Part shown: positions 50,669 to 59,508 of the stretch, piece after piece
Position numbering within the stretch: the stretch's first letter is position 1
Layout: each line of letters starts with the position of its first letter
The notes under the pieces: generated by a model
Seen by the model: only the letters and a program-made list of their open reading frames with translations
Told to the model about the DNA's origin: nothing
Databases searched by the model: none
Program-made: the position numbers and the translations under genes
Assembly (NCBI GenBank): GCA_035553375.1
Contig: DATNCY010000187.1
Coordinates: 1 to 64,000, forward strand
Length of the DNA stretch: 64,000 bases
Reading direction: 5' to 3'
Source: JAJPHU01 sp035553375
GTDB lineage: Bacteria; Planctomycetota; Planctomycetia; Gemmatales; Gemmataceae

Positions 50669-50745
50669 TGCAGTTTTCAGTGTTCAGTTTTCAGTGTTCA
50701 GTCAGCTATTTACTGAACACTGAAAACTGAACACTGAAAACTGCA
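50669..50745. repeat. Perfect 34-bp-arm inverted repeat of tandem units
   Basis: Arms 50669-50702 and 50712-50745 are exact complements built of a TTTTCAGTGTTCAG unit repeated twice, with a 9-nt loop. It lies between divergent genes (sigma factor and giant membrane protein), where a terminator is not needed. The rest of the gap 50620-50905 holds a direct repeat of GCCGCCGGCGTG (about 50798 and 50822) and no gene. Confidence 0.85.
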
Positions 50746-50905
50746 TGGAGATTGATTGCCTCAGCCTAGCGGGCGGTACGGGCACGGACAAGTCGATTCC
50801 TTTCCGCCGGCGTGACACTAGGGCCGCCGGCGTGCCTTTACCTCGGAGCCGCTTGGCGCTCAGCGCTAAACCGCCAGGATTCCCGCGTTCGCCTGGAGCC
50901 GCTGC

Positions 50906-53900
50906 ATGGACACTCTGCTCATCATCGTTTTGATTCTGGGATTCATCATGGTGATCGGCCATCTCCTCTGGTTGGCCGTCGCTGCCGGATTCCGACTCCT
51001 GTTTTCCGGTTTGTATGAAGAACGCCCTGAGCCGGTTGGCCAACATCTGGCCGACAGTCCGATGCGCGACTTGGAGATTACAACCCGGACGATCCGCGAT
51101 TTGTTGGCGCGCGGCGAACTCGATCATGCCGCCGCCGAGCGCGTAGAGCAATGTTTGGAAGCTCGGCGTCGATCGCTCCGAGAGAAAGATATTACCCCGG
51201 TCGCAAAACCGACACGTCTGGCTCCGGCAGCGTCGGTGGCTGAGTTGGAGGAGTTACTTGGTGGCGTGCATCCGCGCGATTTGCCACCGGGACGACGTCA
51301 AGAAGCGCTGGCTTGCTATCGCCGGCTGAACAATAGCCAGCGCGCCGCCCTGAACGCGCCGACGCTGCTGGCCTTGGCTCGCTTGCTCGTCATGGCGGGG
51401 ATGACCTCACACGGCATCAACGCCTATCGCCGTCTGCTCCAAGATCACACGGATCTGCCCGACCGAGCGTTGATCGCCCTGGAAGCCGGCCGCCTCGCCT
51501 TTCGCGAGGAACTTCCCGATCTGGCACTCCGCTTCCTTCAAATGGCGCTGGCGGGCGTCCTACCGACAGCGGAGTACGATGAAGTCCAAACCATGCTCGC
51601 CCGACTCGACAAGGTGGGACCGGCGAGACGCCGGTCCGTGCAAGCACCGGCGGCTATCGCCGTGGTCGAGTCAGGAGCGATCCCTGAGATGATCCCCGTT
51701 TCACCCGCCGCCGAGGTCGCCGTTCATCCCGCGCCGGTGCCGCCCGCACCGCCCACGCCTCCTATGATCGTGCCTCCACCCCGCCGGCCGCGGCGATCCC
51801 TGACGACGTTACTGGCGGCGTTCATGGAGGATCGCAACATCCTCTGGGGTGAATTGGCCGGCGGCTTGCTCATCGTCGGTTGTTCCATCGCGCTCGTCAT
51901 CACTCTCTGGCACAGCCTCGAAGAATTGCCGTATTTTCCCTTCCTTATCTTCGCCTCGATCACCGCTGCCCTGTTCGCCGCCGGAGAATATACGCTGCAT
52001 CACTGGAAGCTCGAATCGACGAGTCGCGGTCTGCTGGTCATCGCGCTCTTGCTGGTGCCGCTCAATTTGCTGGTTCTCGCCGACCCCTCACTTTCCCACA
52101 CCAATTCCGCCCTCGAACTAACCTTCAAAGCCGCCGCCGTTCTTTTATCGCTGGGAATGATCCGTCTGGCGGGCCGCGATCTGATCGGCGTCGGCCTGCT
52201 GCCTGGCCCTATTGATCGCCGGTGGTTGTTCATGCTCGCCATCGTCGGCACGGCCGGCAGTCAGCTCATCGTGCCGCGCCTGCTCGACGAACCACATCCG
52301 ATCCTGTTCGTAATACTCGGTTGTGTGCCGGTCGGTTGTCACCTGCTGGCGTGCGGCGCTGTCGTTGCCGGACTCAACCGCGCCCGGAAGCGGACCGAGA
52401 ATCAGCGTCTGGAGATTCGTCAGGCTCATGCCCTTTTCGTGTTTCTCGGTCTGGCGAGCTTCGCTTTGTTTGTGGCTCTCGGTTTTCTGCTGTCACGCAG
52501 CGGCGATCTGACTCGCGCCCTGCCACGTCTGGCCGTACCGTTCGCCCTGGCGGGTGTGCCGATATTGGCCGGAGGTCTACTCGTGCGCCGCAGTCTGCCG
52601 GGTGAGGACGGCGGTGCTCCGCGCACGGCCGGCACCGCCGTCGCCTTCACCGGCCTGGCGATTATGCTATCGGCCGTGATTCTGGCTTGGCCGCAGCCGT
52701 TGGCCGTGCTGCTCGTTTGTCTGGCCAATGCCGCGATTCTGAGCGCGCTCGCTTTCCGCTGGCGTCTGCCCTCCGCCCAGGCCGTCGCTCTGCCCTGCCT
52801 GGCGCTGGCCGTGCTGATTATCGTGCAGTTTGCGCTGGGCAATCTCGCCATGCCGCCGGAGGCCGCCCCCGGAGGGTGGCTCACGCAGCAACTTCTGTCG
52901 CCATCGAGCGGCGTCACGCTGGCGATTCTCATGGTGTTACTCGCCCTCGGTATCGAGGGATTGGCTCGCGCCGGCCAGCACATTCACGCGGTCAGCTACG
53001 CGATCGGCTGCGCCGCGTTGGGTGGATGCGCTCTCCTGATAACGGCATGGCATGGGATCGAGTCACCGTGGTCCGCCGTCGTGGTCTACACATTGGCGGC
53101 GCTGTGTGCCCTCGCTCTCCACGTTCGTTGGCGACGGCCGGCCCTGCCGCACACCGGCCTCGGTCTGCTCGTCGCCGCCAGCCTGTGGAGTCTGTGGGCC
53201 ATCGCTCCCGACAATCGGGCGCTGTGGGGCTTCATCGTGGCATTGGAATCCGCGATCCTGGCCATTGCCGCCTTGGGGCCGCATCCGCTTCGCCGCGCCT
53301 GCCGCGATGTCGCTGCTGTCGCCGCCGTTCTCGCCTTAGTGCTGGCCCTCGTGACGCCGGGTTTTCCCAACGGCGAGCTGCACACGGGCACGGCCGCCAT
53401 CCTCGCTCTGACGAGTTTCCTGCTCGCTCATCTCATCCGACGTGCCGAACTGGCCTGGCTCGGATCGACGTTTTTGTTCGCCGCGCTGGCGCATCTGCTG
53501 GTCTGGGATTTGGTCGCAGCTGCCCTGCCGCGTCCGGTGCTGACGGCGCTATTGGCACACGCTACGCTCGCCCTGGTCGGCGCTCTCGCGTTACGAGCCA
53601 TTCGCCCCAGTGATGGGGATACGCTGCATGCACCGCTGGCGGACTCTGCCCAACTCACTTCTCTGCTGGCGGTGCCGCTGCTGTTCTTGCCTGGAGTCGC
53701 CCCGCTCGTCCACGCCGGCTATGCACTCTGGCTCGCGGTTCTCTTCCTAGTCATCGCGTGGATGGAACATTCCCCGGCCTGGTTCACGGCGTTTCAAGCG
53801 ATCCTAAGTTCGACCGTTGTGTTCGCGGTGACAGCTTTCTTACCCACCCAACAAGATTGGTTCGATCCGCGCAGTTTGCAGGCGTATGGCATCGGTCTCG

Positions 53901-56900
53901 GTCTACTCGGCCTGGGTTGGATCGCCTCTCGTATCGGTCTGGCGTCTCATCCGCGTGTCGGCGAACTCTGGCAAGCACCCTGGCCCTCGCTGGACCGCGT
54001 CGTTCTCGGCAGCCTTATCTTGGGACAGTTCGCGCTCGCCCTATGGGGCATCTCGCCCGGTACAAACGCCGAACTCGTCCCTGTCGGGACTGTCTCGGCG
54101 ATCATCTGGCCTAGCACGGTGGCTCACGCTTACGGTCCCGGCTCTTGGGCGCTGTTGGGCGTATTAACTCTTGTTCTGCTGGCGGCACTGCGCGAAAAAG
54201 GACGAACCAGCCTCCTCCTTGGCCTGCTCGTACTGGCCGTGACGGTGCCCATCCTCGCGGCGGGGCCGTATACCGCGCAGCAAGCAACCGCTTCGGCACT
54301 GCGTTGGGGCTTGGCCTTGTGCTATCTCGCCTGCTCCGCGCTCGTAGGGTTCCGGCGCGGCCTGGCGCGTTTGAGCGCGTCGGCTGGCGTTGCGTTCCCT
54401 GCTGATTCCTCCGCTGTCGTCTGGACGCATGGTTTACTCGGCGTTGTCGCCGCTGGTGTGCTGTTGTTGACGGCGCAGGTCGCGGTACTCGGCTTCGCCG
54501 GCCTGCGTCCGACGGGACCGGCCGCAGGCTCGTTTTTCGCGGAAATGGGCTGGGTTTTGTCGAATGTGACGCCGCTCGTCCTCCTCACCGTGGGACTGGC
54601 GGGGCACGCCGTCCGCGAGCGCTCGCCGGCTTATGCCTTCACCGCCGGCCTGCTGGCCAACGTCAGTTTGACCGGCGGTTATGCTCTCGGTGTGGTGACA
54701 AGCGGCCGTCATTTGGGTACGGAAGAGATCGTTTTTATCTTGCAACTTGGCAGCCTGATGGCGGGCTTATGGGCATTGGCCTGGATGTTGAGTCGGCCAC
54801 GGGTTGCCGCATGGCACGCTGTCTCCGAACGCCACCCCTCCGCCTCGGCCCACTGGCTAATGGTGCTTCAGATTGGCCTCGCGTTGGCGGGACAATTTGT
54901 TCTTCTCGGCAGCGCTGTTGTTTCACTCGGCGCTTTGCAGCGAGTATTGACGCCGTGGTCGGCTGCCGCCGGATCGGTGACAGGTTGGGCCGCGTTGCTG
55001 GCGAGCCTGGCCGCGCTGATTGGCTGGTATTTGCAGCAGGGACGGCTAATGTCGTGGAGTTGGATGTTCGTTGGCGGACTCAGTACGGCCGGCTTGCTTG
55101 CCTGTACGATGGAACGGATGCAGCCGGACGCGGGGGTTTATGTTCTGCTGCTGGGCTGGCCTATCTATGTGCTGCTCTGGTCGTTGCTACCTGTGGTAAG
55201 CAAACTAATCGACAAGCCTGGAGCGCCAGCGACGGGACCACGCCTTTTCTCGTTCGCCGACTTCAACTTCTCCTCGCCGTTGATTCTGCTGCCTTGTATC
55301 CCTGCCATCTTATGGGTGCTGAACCTGGCCGGCACACGACAGGAATACCTCTGGGCCACAACGACTGTCTCCCTCTCCGCCCTCGCCGCCGGTCTTCTCG
55401 CCATCGGGCGGCGCAGCGAGGAACTGGCTTTCCTGGCGGGGCTGGGCGTCAATCTGGCCACTTCGCTATTCGTCTGGCATTTATGGCACCCGTTACTTCC
55501 CTCATGGTTGTCTCTCGTGCAGGCCAATGTTATCGCCAGCGCGAGCGTGGCGCTCGTATGGTTGGGTGTGCGGAGTCGCTTGGCGGGGCGCCCGCCGGGA
55601 GCGCTCCTGGCGGTGCAAGCGGCGCTGGGCCTTGTAATCCACACGATCTTGTTATCGTGGCCGCTCGTCGAAGTGTGGGGCGGTCCCGGCACGAAACCCG
55701 ATACGTTCTTCGCCGACATCGGCTCGGCCGTCGGTTGGTTGGCCCTGTTGCTCTCGGCCGCGGCCGCATTCCGCTATCTCAGCGTCGCTCTGCCGCGTGG
55801 CCGCGTTCATGTCCTGGGGATCGTCGGCTTGTCGTTGGGTGTTCTGGCGGCGTGTACGGCCAGCCCGTGGGACACAGGCAATTGGCGCGCCTTCCACGTC
55901 CTGGAACTCTCCTGGTCGGTTTTCGGTCTCCTCGCCACGACTGCCAGCGTCGTGACGTTCTCCCTACGTGTGGCCCACCTAACCTCCGGCGACGGTGGCG
56001 AAGCACATGCACGCTATTTCGCGAAACTCCTGCCGCCTTATGAACTACGCCGCTGGCTGGAGGGCGTGGGCCTGGCCATTCTTCTATTCGCCCTGCGCGG
56101 CGGTTGGGACGATCCGTGGCGACCCACCAGTTCGGCAGCGGCCGTTTTCGTCGTTAGTCTCATGGCCGGCGCACTGGCGATCTGGTCGCGCCGCCAGCGC
56201 TACGTGTGGCTCTCGGGCATCCTCCTTGATCTGCTTGGCGTGCTGGTTTGGTTGGCCTGGGGGCCAGCCACGGGCATCAGCTTTTTGTTGACGAACGCCC
56301 TCGGTCTGGCGGTGGCGGCCGCCTTCTGGAACATCGTGGATTTGGCTCTCGCGGAGCCGCTGCGGCGCGACGAAAACGCGGTTCTTTCGCTGCACCAATT
56401 GCCGCCGATCCCCTTCGTCCCCTGCGCCGGCAATTTGGCCCTCGCCCTTGTCGGTCTGGTCGTGGTTCTTCTGATAGGCTCGGACCTACAACCGCCTGGA
56501 ATCGTCGTCTCCGGCGTGTTCGCCTGGACCGCTCTCGCGGCGGTCGGCGTTGCCCTGATCGTGGCGTTGTGGGATCGACGAACCGGGTTTGCCGCGCCGG
56601 GAATCTACCTCCTGGGCTTGGCCGCGGCCGGCTTGATGCTCCACGGTCTGGGACGGACGCCCGCCGTCCTCGGCTGGAACGCCGCCCTCACCCTCGCCGG
56701 CTACGCGGTACTCGCCAGCTTAATTTTCCACATCTTCAATCGTTCACGCAATCACTGGTTCATACCGGCGCAAGCGGCCGTGGCTTGTGTTGTCCTCGCC
56801 CTGAGTCTGTGGATGTGTCTGGACTTCGCCGCATTGTTCGATCGTTTAGCTGGCCCCGTCGCCGTGTTGCTGCTCATCCCGGCGACGGTACTGCTAATTG

Positions 56901-58252
56901 AGCGTGACGCGAAGCCGCAAGCGGTCCTTCAATGGCTGCGTCCGGCGGCGCTCGTCTTCGCTGCGTTAGCTGCCGCCGAGATGGGCTATGCCCTCCCCGA
57001 TCCTGCCGGCGCGGCAACTTGGCTCCATCGCAATGTGCTGCTCATGGTGGCGCTGGCCGCCATGACCGCGCTGTTCGGCGTCGCCCTGCCGCGCTGGCTG
57101 GCGCACGATCCGGAGTGGGTGCGCTGGGGGCGGCGTTTCGGTCCCATGCTTGGCGTACTTGCCTCGCTGACACTGCTCGTCTTGCTCGTGCAGGAGTTTC
57201 GGCTCTACGACGCTGCCACGCGACGCACGCCGATGGCCTGGCCTGCCGTCCTCATCGTGCTGGCCGCGCTCGTCACCCTGATGGTCAGCGGCATCCTCTT
57301 CGCCGTGGTGCCCGGCCGCGATCCGTTCGGCCTCTCCGAGCGCGGTCGGACGCTCTACGTCTACACGGTCGAGCTGTTGCTGGTGCTGCTGTTCATTCAC
57401 CTGCGTCTCACGGTGCCGCAACTGTTCCACGGTTGGTTAAGCCGCTACTGGACGTTCGTCGTTATGCTGATTGCCTTCCTGGGTGTCGGACTGAGTGAGT
57501 TCTTCGAGCGTCGCAAACTGCGCGTGTTGGCCGATCCGCTACAGCGCACCGGCGTCTTCTTGCCACTTTTGCCGTTGCTCGCCTTCTGGGTACGGCCATC
57601 CACACCGGGCTTGCCGCCTCTGCTCGGTGAGTTGCACAGGCCGCTCCATACCTTCAACTCCTACGCCTTCCTCTGGTTGCTCGTGTGCGGTCTCTATAGC
57701 GTCGTGTCTCTGATACGGCGTTCGTTCCGCTTCGCGCTGCTGGCGGCGCTGGCCGCCAACTGCGCCCTGTGGTCACTGCTGACGCATCACGGTATCGCCT
57801 TCCTCCTACATCCGCAGTGCTGGCTCATTCCGCTGGCCTTGATTGTTCTGGCCGCCGAACATGTCAACCGCGATCGTCTGCGTGCCGAACTGAGCGCCGG
57901 CCTGCGCTACCTCGGTATCAGCATGATTTATGTGTCCTCGACGGCCGATCTGTTCATCGCCGGCCTTGGCAATTCGATCGTGTTGCCGATCTTCCTCGCG
58001 GTTTTGTCACTGGCCGGCATCCTCGTCGGCATTCTGTTCCGCGTGCGGGCGTTCCTGTTCCTCGGTATCAGCTTCCTGTTTCTCGACGTGTTCACGATGA
58101 TCTGGTATGCCGCGGTGGATCGCTATCAGACGTGGGTATGGTGGGTATCCGGCATTCTACTCGGCGCGGCGATCCTGACGCTGTTCGCTGTCTTCGAGAA
58201 GCGCCGCAACGATGTGCTACATCTGCTGGAAGAGATTAAACGCTGGGATTAG
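50906..58252 (+). CDS. Giant multi-spanning membrane protein, 2448 residues
   Basis: One uninterrupted frame of 2448 residues, start ATG with GGAG seven bases upstream. Residues 4-36 form a first membrane segment. Residues 40-300 are soluble: helical (MRDLEITTRTIRDLLARGELDHAAAERVEQCLEARRR), TPR-like (LLALARLLVMAGMTSHGINAYRRLLQDH), and then a Pro-rich linker. From about 315 to the end it is almost continuous hydrophobic helices, several dozen by eye, with short polar loops and a charged C-terminus (EKRRNDVLHLLEEIKRWD). No transporter motif or catalytic residue is evident. It resembles the large uncharacterised membrane proteins of the DUF2157/DUF2339 type only in overall character. A repeat family A half copy lies in frame at residues 1437-1444. 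Divergent from the ECF sigma gene. Confidence 0.85.
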   Translation: MDTLLIIVLILGFIMVIGHLLWLAVAAGFRLLFSGLYEERPEPVGQHLADSPMRDLEITTRTIRDLLARGELDHAAAERVEQCLEARRRSLREKDITPVAKPTRLAPAASVAELEELLGGVHPRDLPPGRRQEALACYRRLNNSQRAALNAPTLLALARLLVMAGMTSHGINAYRRLLQDHTDLPDRALIALEAGRLAFREELPDLALRFLQMALAGVLPTAEYDEVQTMLARLDKVGPARRRSVQAPAAIAVVESGAIPEMIPVSPAAEVAVHPAPVPPAPPTPPMIVPPPRRPRRSLTTLLAAFMEDRNILWGELAGGLLIVGCSIALVITLWHSLEELPYFPFLIFASITAALFAAGEYTLHHWKLESTSRGLLVIALLLVPLNLLVLADPSLSHTNSALELTFKAAAVLLSLGMIRLAGRDLIGVGLLPGPIDRRWLFMLAIVGTAGSQLIVPRLLDEPHPILFVILGCVPVGCHLLACGAVVAGLNRARKRTENQRLEIRQAHALFVFLGLASFALFVALGFLLSRSGDLTRALPRLAVPFALAGVPILAGGLLVRRSLPGEDGGAPRTAGTAVAFTGLAIMLSAVILAWPQPLAVLLVCLANAAILSALAFRWRLPSAQAVALPCLALAVLIIVQFALGNLAMPPEAAPGGWLTQQLLSPSSGVTLAILMVLLALGIEGLARAGQHIHAVSYAIGCAALGGCALLITAWHGIESPWSAVVVYTLAALCALALHVRWRRPALPHTGLGLLVAASLWSLWAIAPDNRALWGFIVALESAILAIAALGPHPLRRACRDVAAVAAVLALVLALVTPGFPNGELHTGTAAILALTSFLLAHLIRRAELAWLGSTFLFAALAHLLVWDLVAAALPRPVLTALLAHATLALVGALALRAIRPSDGDTLHAPLADSAQLTSLLAVPLLFLPGVAPLVHAGYALWLAVLFLVIAWMEHSPAWFTAFQAILSSTVVFAVTAFLPTQQDWFDPRSLQAYGIGLGLLGLGWIASRIGLASHPRVGELWQAPWPSLDRVVLGSLILGQFALALWGISPGTNAELVPVGTVSAIIWPSTVAHAYGPGSWALLGVLTLVLLAALREKGRTSLLLGLLVLAVTVPILAAGPYTAQQATASALRWGLALCYLACSALVGFRRGLARLSASAGVAFPADSSAVVWTHGLLGVVAAGVLLLTAQVAVLGFAGLRPTGPAAGSFFAEMGWVLSNVTPLVLLTVGLAGHAVRERSPAYAFTAGLLANVSLTGGYALGVVTSGRHLGTEEIVFILQLGSLMAGLWALAWMLSRPRVAAWHAVSERHPSASAHWLMVLQIGLALAGQFVLLGSAVVSLGALQRVLTPWSAAAGSVTGWAALLASLAALIGWYLQQGRLMSWSWMFVGGLSTAGLLACTMERMQPDAGVYVLLLGWPIYVLLWSLLPVVSKLIDKPGAPATGPRLFSFADFNFSSPLILLPCIPAILWVLNLAGTRQEYLWATTTVSLSALAAGLLAIGRRSEELAFLAGLGVNLATSLFVWHLWHPLLPSWLSLVQANVIASASVALVWLGVRSRLAGRPPGALLAVQAALGLVIHTILLSWPLVEVWGGPGTKPDTFFADIGSAVGWLALLLSAAAAFRYLSVALPRGRVHVLGIVGLSLGVLAACTASPWDTGNWRAFHVLELSWSVFGLLATTASVVTFSLRVAHLTSGDGGEAHARYFAKLLPPYELRRWLEGVGLAILLFALRGGWDDPWRPTSSAAAVFVVSLMAGALAIWSRRQRYVWLSGILLDLLGVLVWLAWGPATGISFLLTNALGLAVAAAFWNIVDLALAEPLRRDENAVLSLHQLPPIPFVPCAGNLALALVGLVVVLLIGSDLQPPGIVVSGVFAWTALAAVGVALIVALWDRRTGFAAPGIYLLGLAAAGLMLHGLGRTPAVLGWNAALTLAGYAVLASLIFHIFNRSRNHWFIPAQAAVACVVLALSLWMCLDFAALFDRLAGPVAVLLLIPATVLLIERDAKPQAVLQWLRPAALVFAALAAAEMGYALPDPAGAATWLHRNVLLMVALAAMTALFGVALPRWLAHDPEWVRWGRRFGPMLGVLASLTLLVLLVQEFRLYDAATRRTPMAWPAVLIVLAALVTLMVSGILFAVVPGRDPFGLSERGRTLYVYTVELLLVLLFIHLRLTVPQLFHGWLSRYWTFVVMLIAFLGVGLSEFFERRKLRVLADPLQRTGVFLPLLPLLAFWVRPSTPGLPPLLGELHRPLHTFNSYAFLWLLVCGLYSVVSLIRRSFRFALLAALAANCALWSLLTHHGIAFLLHPQCWLIPLALIVLAAEHVNRDRLRAELSAGLRYLGISMIYVSSTADLFIAGLGNSIVLPIFLAVLSLAGILVGILFRVRAFLFLGISFLFLDVFTMIWYAAVDRYQTWVWWVSGILLGAAILTLFAVFEKRRNDVLHLLEEIKRWD
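51617..51637. repeat. Short palindrome inside the giant membrane gene
   Basis: GGACCGGCG-AGA-CGCCGGTCC is a perfect 9-bp-arm hairpin in frame, encoding part of VGPARRRSVQAP in the linker before the membrane region. It may be a short copy of a dispersed element; only one copy is seen here. Confidence 0.4.
55214..55237. repeat. Repeat family A half copy inside a coding sequence
   Basis: AAGCCTGGAGCGCCAGCGAC and the following GGGA match one arm of the family A copy at 21091-21144. It is read in frame as KPGAPATG (residues 1437-1444) in a loop of the giant membrane protein. The complementary arm is absent. Confidence 0.75.
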
Positions 58253-58267
58253 CTCGACCACAAAAGG

Positions 58268-58404
58268 CATTTCACCACGGAAAGCACGGAAAACACGGAA
58301 AAAATCAAAAACACAAGGATAATAGAAACAGACAGAGACAGTATGCTTTTTCCTAAACTTATTAATCCTTGCTTGTCTTTTTCCGTGTTTTCCGTGGTGA
58401 AATG
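58268..58404. repeat. Inverted repeat with CACGGAAA tandem units
   Basis: Left arm starts CATTTCACCACGGAAAGCAC (58268) and right arm ends TCCGTGGTGAAATG (58404). The left arm carries three CACGGAAA-like units. It lies between convergent genes and could terminate both. The 205-base gap 58253-58457 has no gene. Confidence 0.75.
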
Positions 58405-58457
58405 TATTTTGGAGTCTAAGAGTCGGACGAGAGGCCGAGTTCGGCGATTGTCTTCAT

Positions 58458-59408
58458 TCATGCCACTACCCTTTCTCTTCGTAATAGTCTCTCGGCGATG
58501 AACGTATCCACGATCAGTTGTCCCACCGGATAAAACACGATCGGCACCACGGCCAGCGGATGCACTTCCTTGAAATACGTCTCGAACAGCAACAGCGCTA
58601 CCGGCAGCGTCTTCTGACTGCCGGCGAAGGCAACGGCAATCTGACTGGGGCGATCGAAGCGCAGTACCTTGCTGCTACCTAGGCCGATGGCCAGGGCGGT
58701 CAGATGCAGACCCAGACAGAGCAAGGCCGTGCCTAACAGCAACATCGGCGACGGCAGCGAGGTTCTCGTCGCCAGCCGCGTCGCCACATCGGTCGCGGCC
58801 TTGAGAATGATACTGAGGATCAACAAACGAGAGAGGACGCCGAGCAAGGAGGCACCGCGCGAAGCCAGCCGCACCAGCGGCGGCATTGTGCGTGCCAGTT
58901 GGCCCAGACCGACGGGCACAACGAGAACCACAAGCAATTCGCGCATCATGGCGGCGGCATCCACACCGACAGCGGCCCCCGTCGTCCACGTCAGCCAGGC
59001 CGTGGTAATGAGCCAACTTGTCGCCGTGGTCAGCAGGATAACCAACAGAGCAACGGCCTCGCTGCCGCCGGCCATGCGCGTCCACAGCACCGCCGAGGCC
59101 AACGTACACGGTACGCTCGTCATGATGAGCAAGCCAATCCGATAATCCGGTTCACCCACCAACGAGCCGGCAAGCCAGCCGAGGAGCGGCAACACACCGT
59201 AACTAATGAGCATCGCCCATAGTGCCGGCAACGGCCGAAGTAGGGCGCGTCCCAAACGGCGGCTTTCCAACCCCCAGGCCATGAGGAACAACGCCAACCC
59301 GACCACGCCGCGGGGCGGCACACGTCCCACCACCGGACGCAGCCAGTCCGGCCGCAGTCCCGCCAAACTCACCCCCCCAAGGAGAGCGATAAGGAACCAA
59401 TGCCTCAT
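58458..59408 (-). CDS. BASS-family (bile acid:sodium symporter-like) membrane transporter
   Basis: 316 residues from ATG 59408 (MRHWFLIALLGGVSLAG). About nine or ten membrane segments. Family features include the early RPDWLRPVVGRVPPRGVVGLALFLMAWGLE, the SVPCTLASAVLWTRMAGGSEAVALLVILLTT core of the first inverted repeat, and PSQIAVAFAGSQKTLPVALLLFET, which is the signature of the YfeH/BASS subgroup. It likely imports an organic anion or drives efflux with Na+; the substrate is unknown. A 52-bp-arm palindrome begins within its first codons; a longer upstream frame exists only by reading through that repeat. Confidence 0.88.
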   Translation of the reverse strand: MRHWFLIALLGGVSLAGLRPDWLRPVVGRVPPRGVVGLALFLMAWGLESRRLGRALLRPLPALWAMLISYGVLPLLGWLAGSLVGEPDYRIGLLIMTSVPCTLASAVLWTRMAGGSEAVALLVILLTTATSWLITTAWLTWTTGAAVGVDAAAMMRELLVVLVVPVGLGQLARTMPPLVRLASRGASLLGVLSRLLILSIILKAATDVATRLATRTSLPSPMLLLGTALLCLGLHLTALAIGLGSSKVLRFDRPSQIAVAFAGSQKTLPVALLLFETYFKEVHPLAVVPIVFYPVGQLIVDTFIAERLLRRERVVA

Positions 59409-59507
59409 CAATGCAGAAGTCAGAATGCAGAATGCAGAATGAAAACCAGATGCGTTTTTCATTCTGCATTCTGCATTCTGACTTCTGCATTGATGAGGCA
59501 TTGGTTC
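59394..59507. repeat. 52-bp-arm foldback repeat that includes a gene start
   Basis: Left arm 59394-59445 and right arm 59456-59507 are perfect complements with a 10-nt loop. Inside are tandem CAGAATG units. The outer 15 bases of the left arm are the first five codons (MRHWF) of the BASS transporter, and the right arm carries an inverted copy of the same codons, ending one base before the stop codon of the next gene (59509). Confidence 0.9.
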
Positions 59508-59508
59508 T

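Noticed and set aside
50662..50905. Small protein gene between the sigma factor and the giant membrane gene
   Set aside because: The available frames read through the palindrome and give no signal peptide, domain or ribosome-binding site.
54769..56043. 424-codon frame within the giant membrane gene in another frame
   Set aside because: Rich in Arg and Cys and without structure, as expected for an off-frame reading of hydrophobic coding DNA.
59409..59501. Longer N-terminus for the BASS transporter (SQNAECRMKN...)
   Set aside because: These codons are the inside of the foldback repeat, and the same peptide is read from the opposite strand; MRHWF at 59408 is the natural start.
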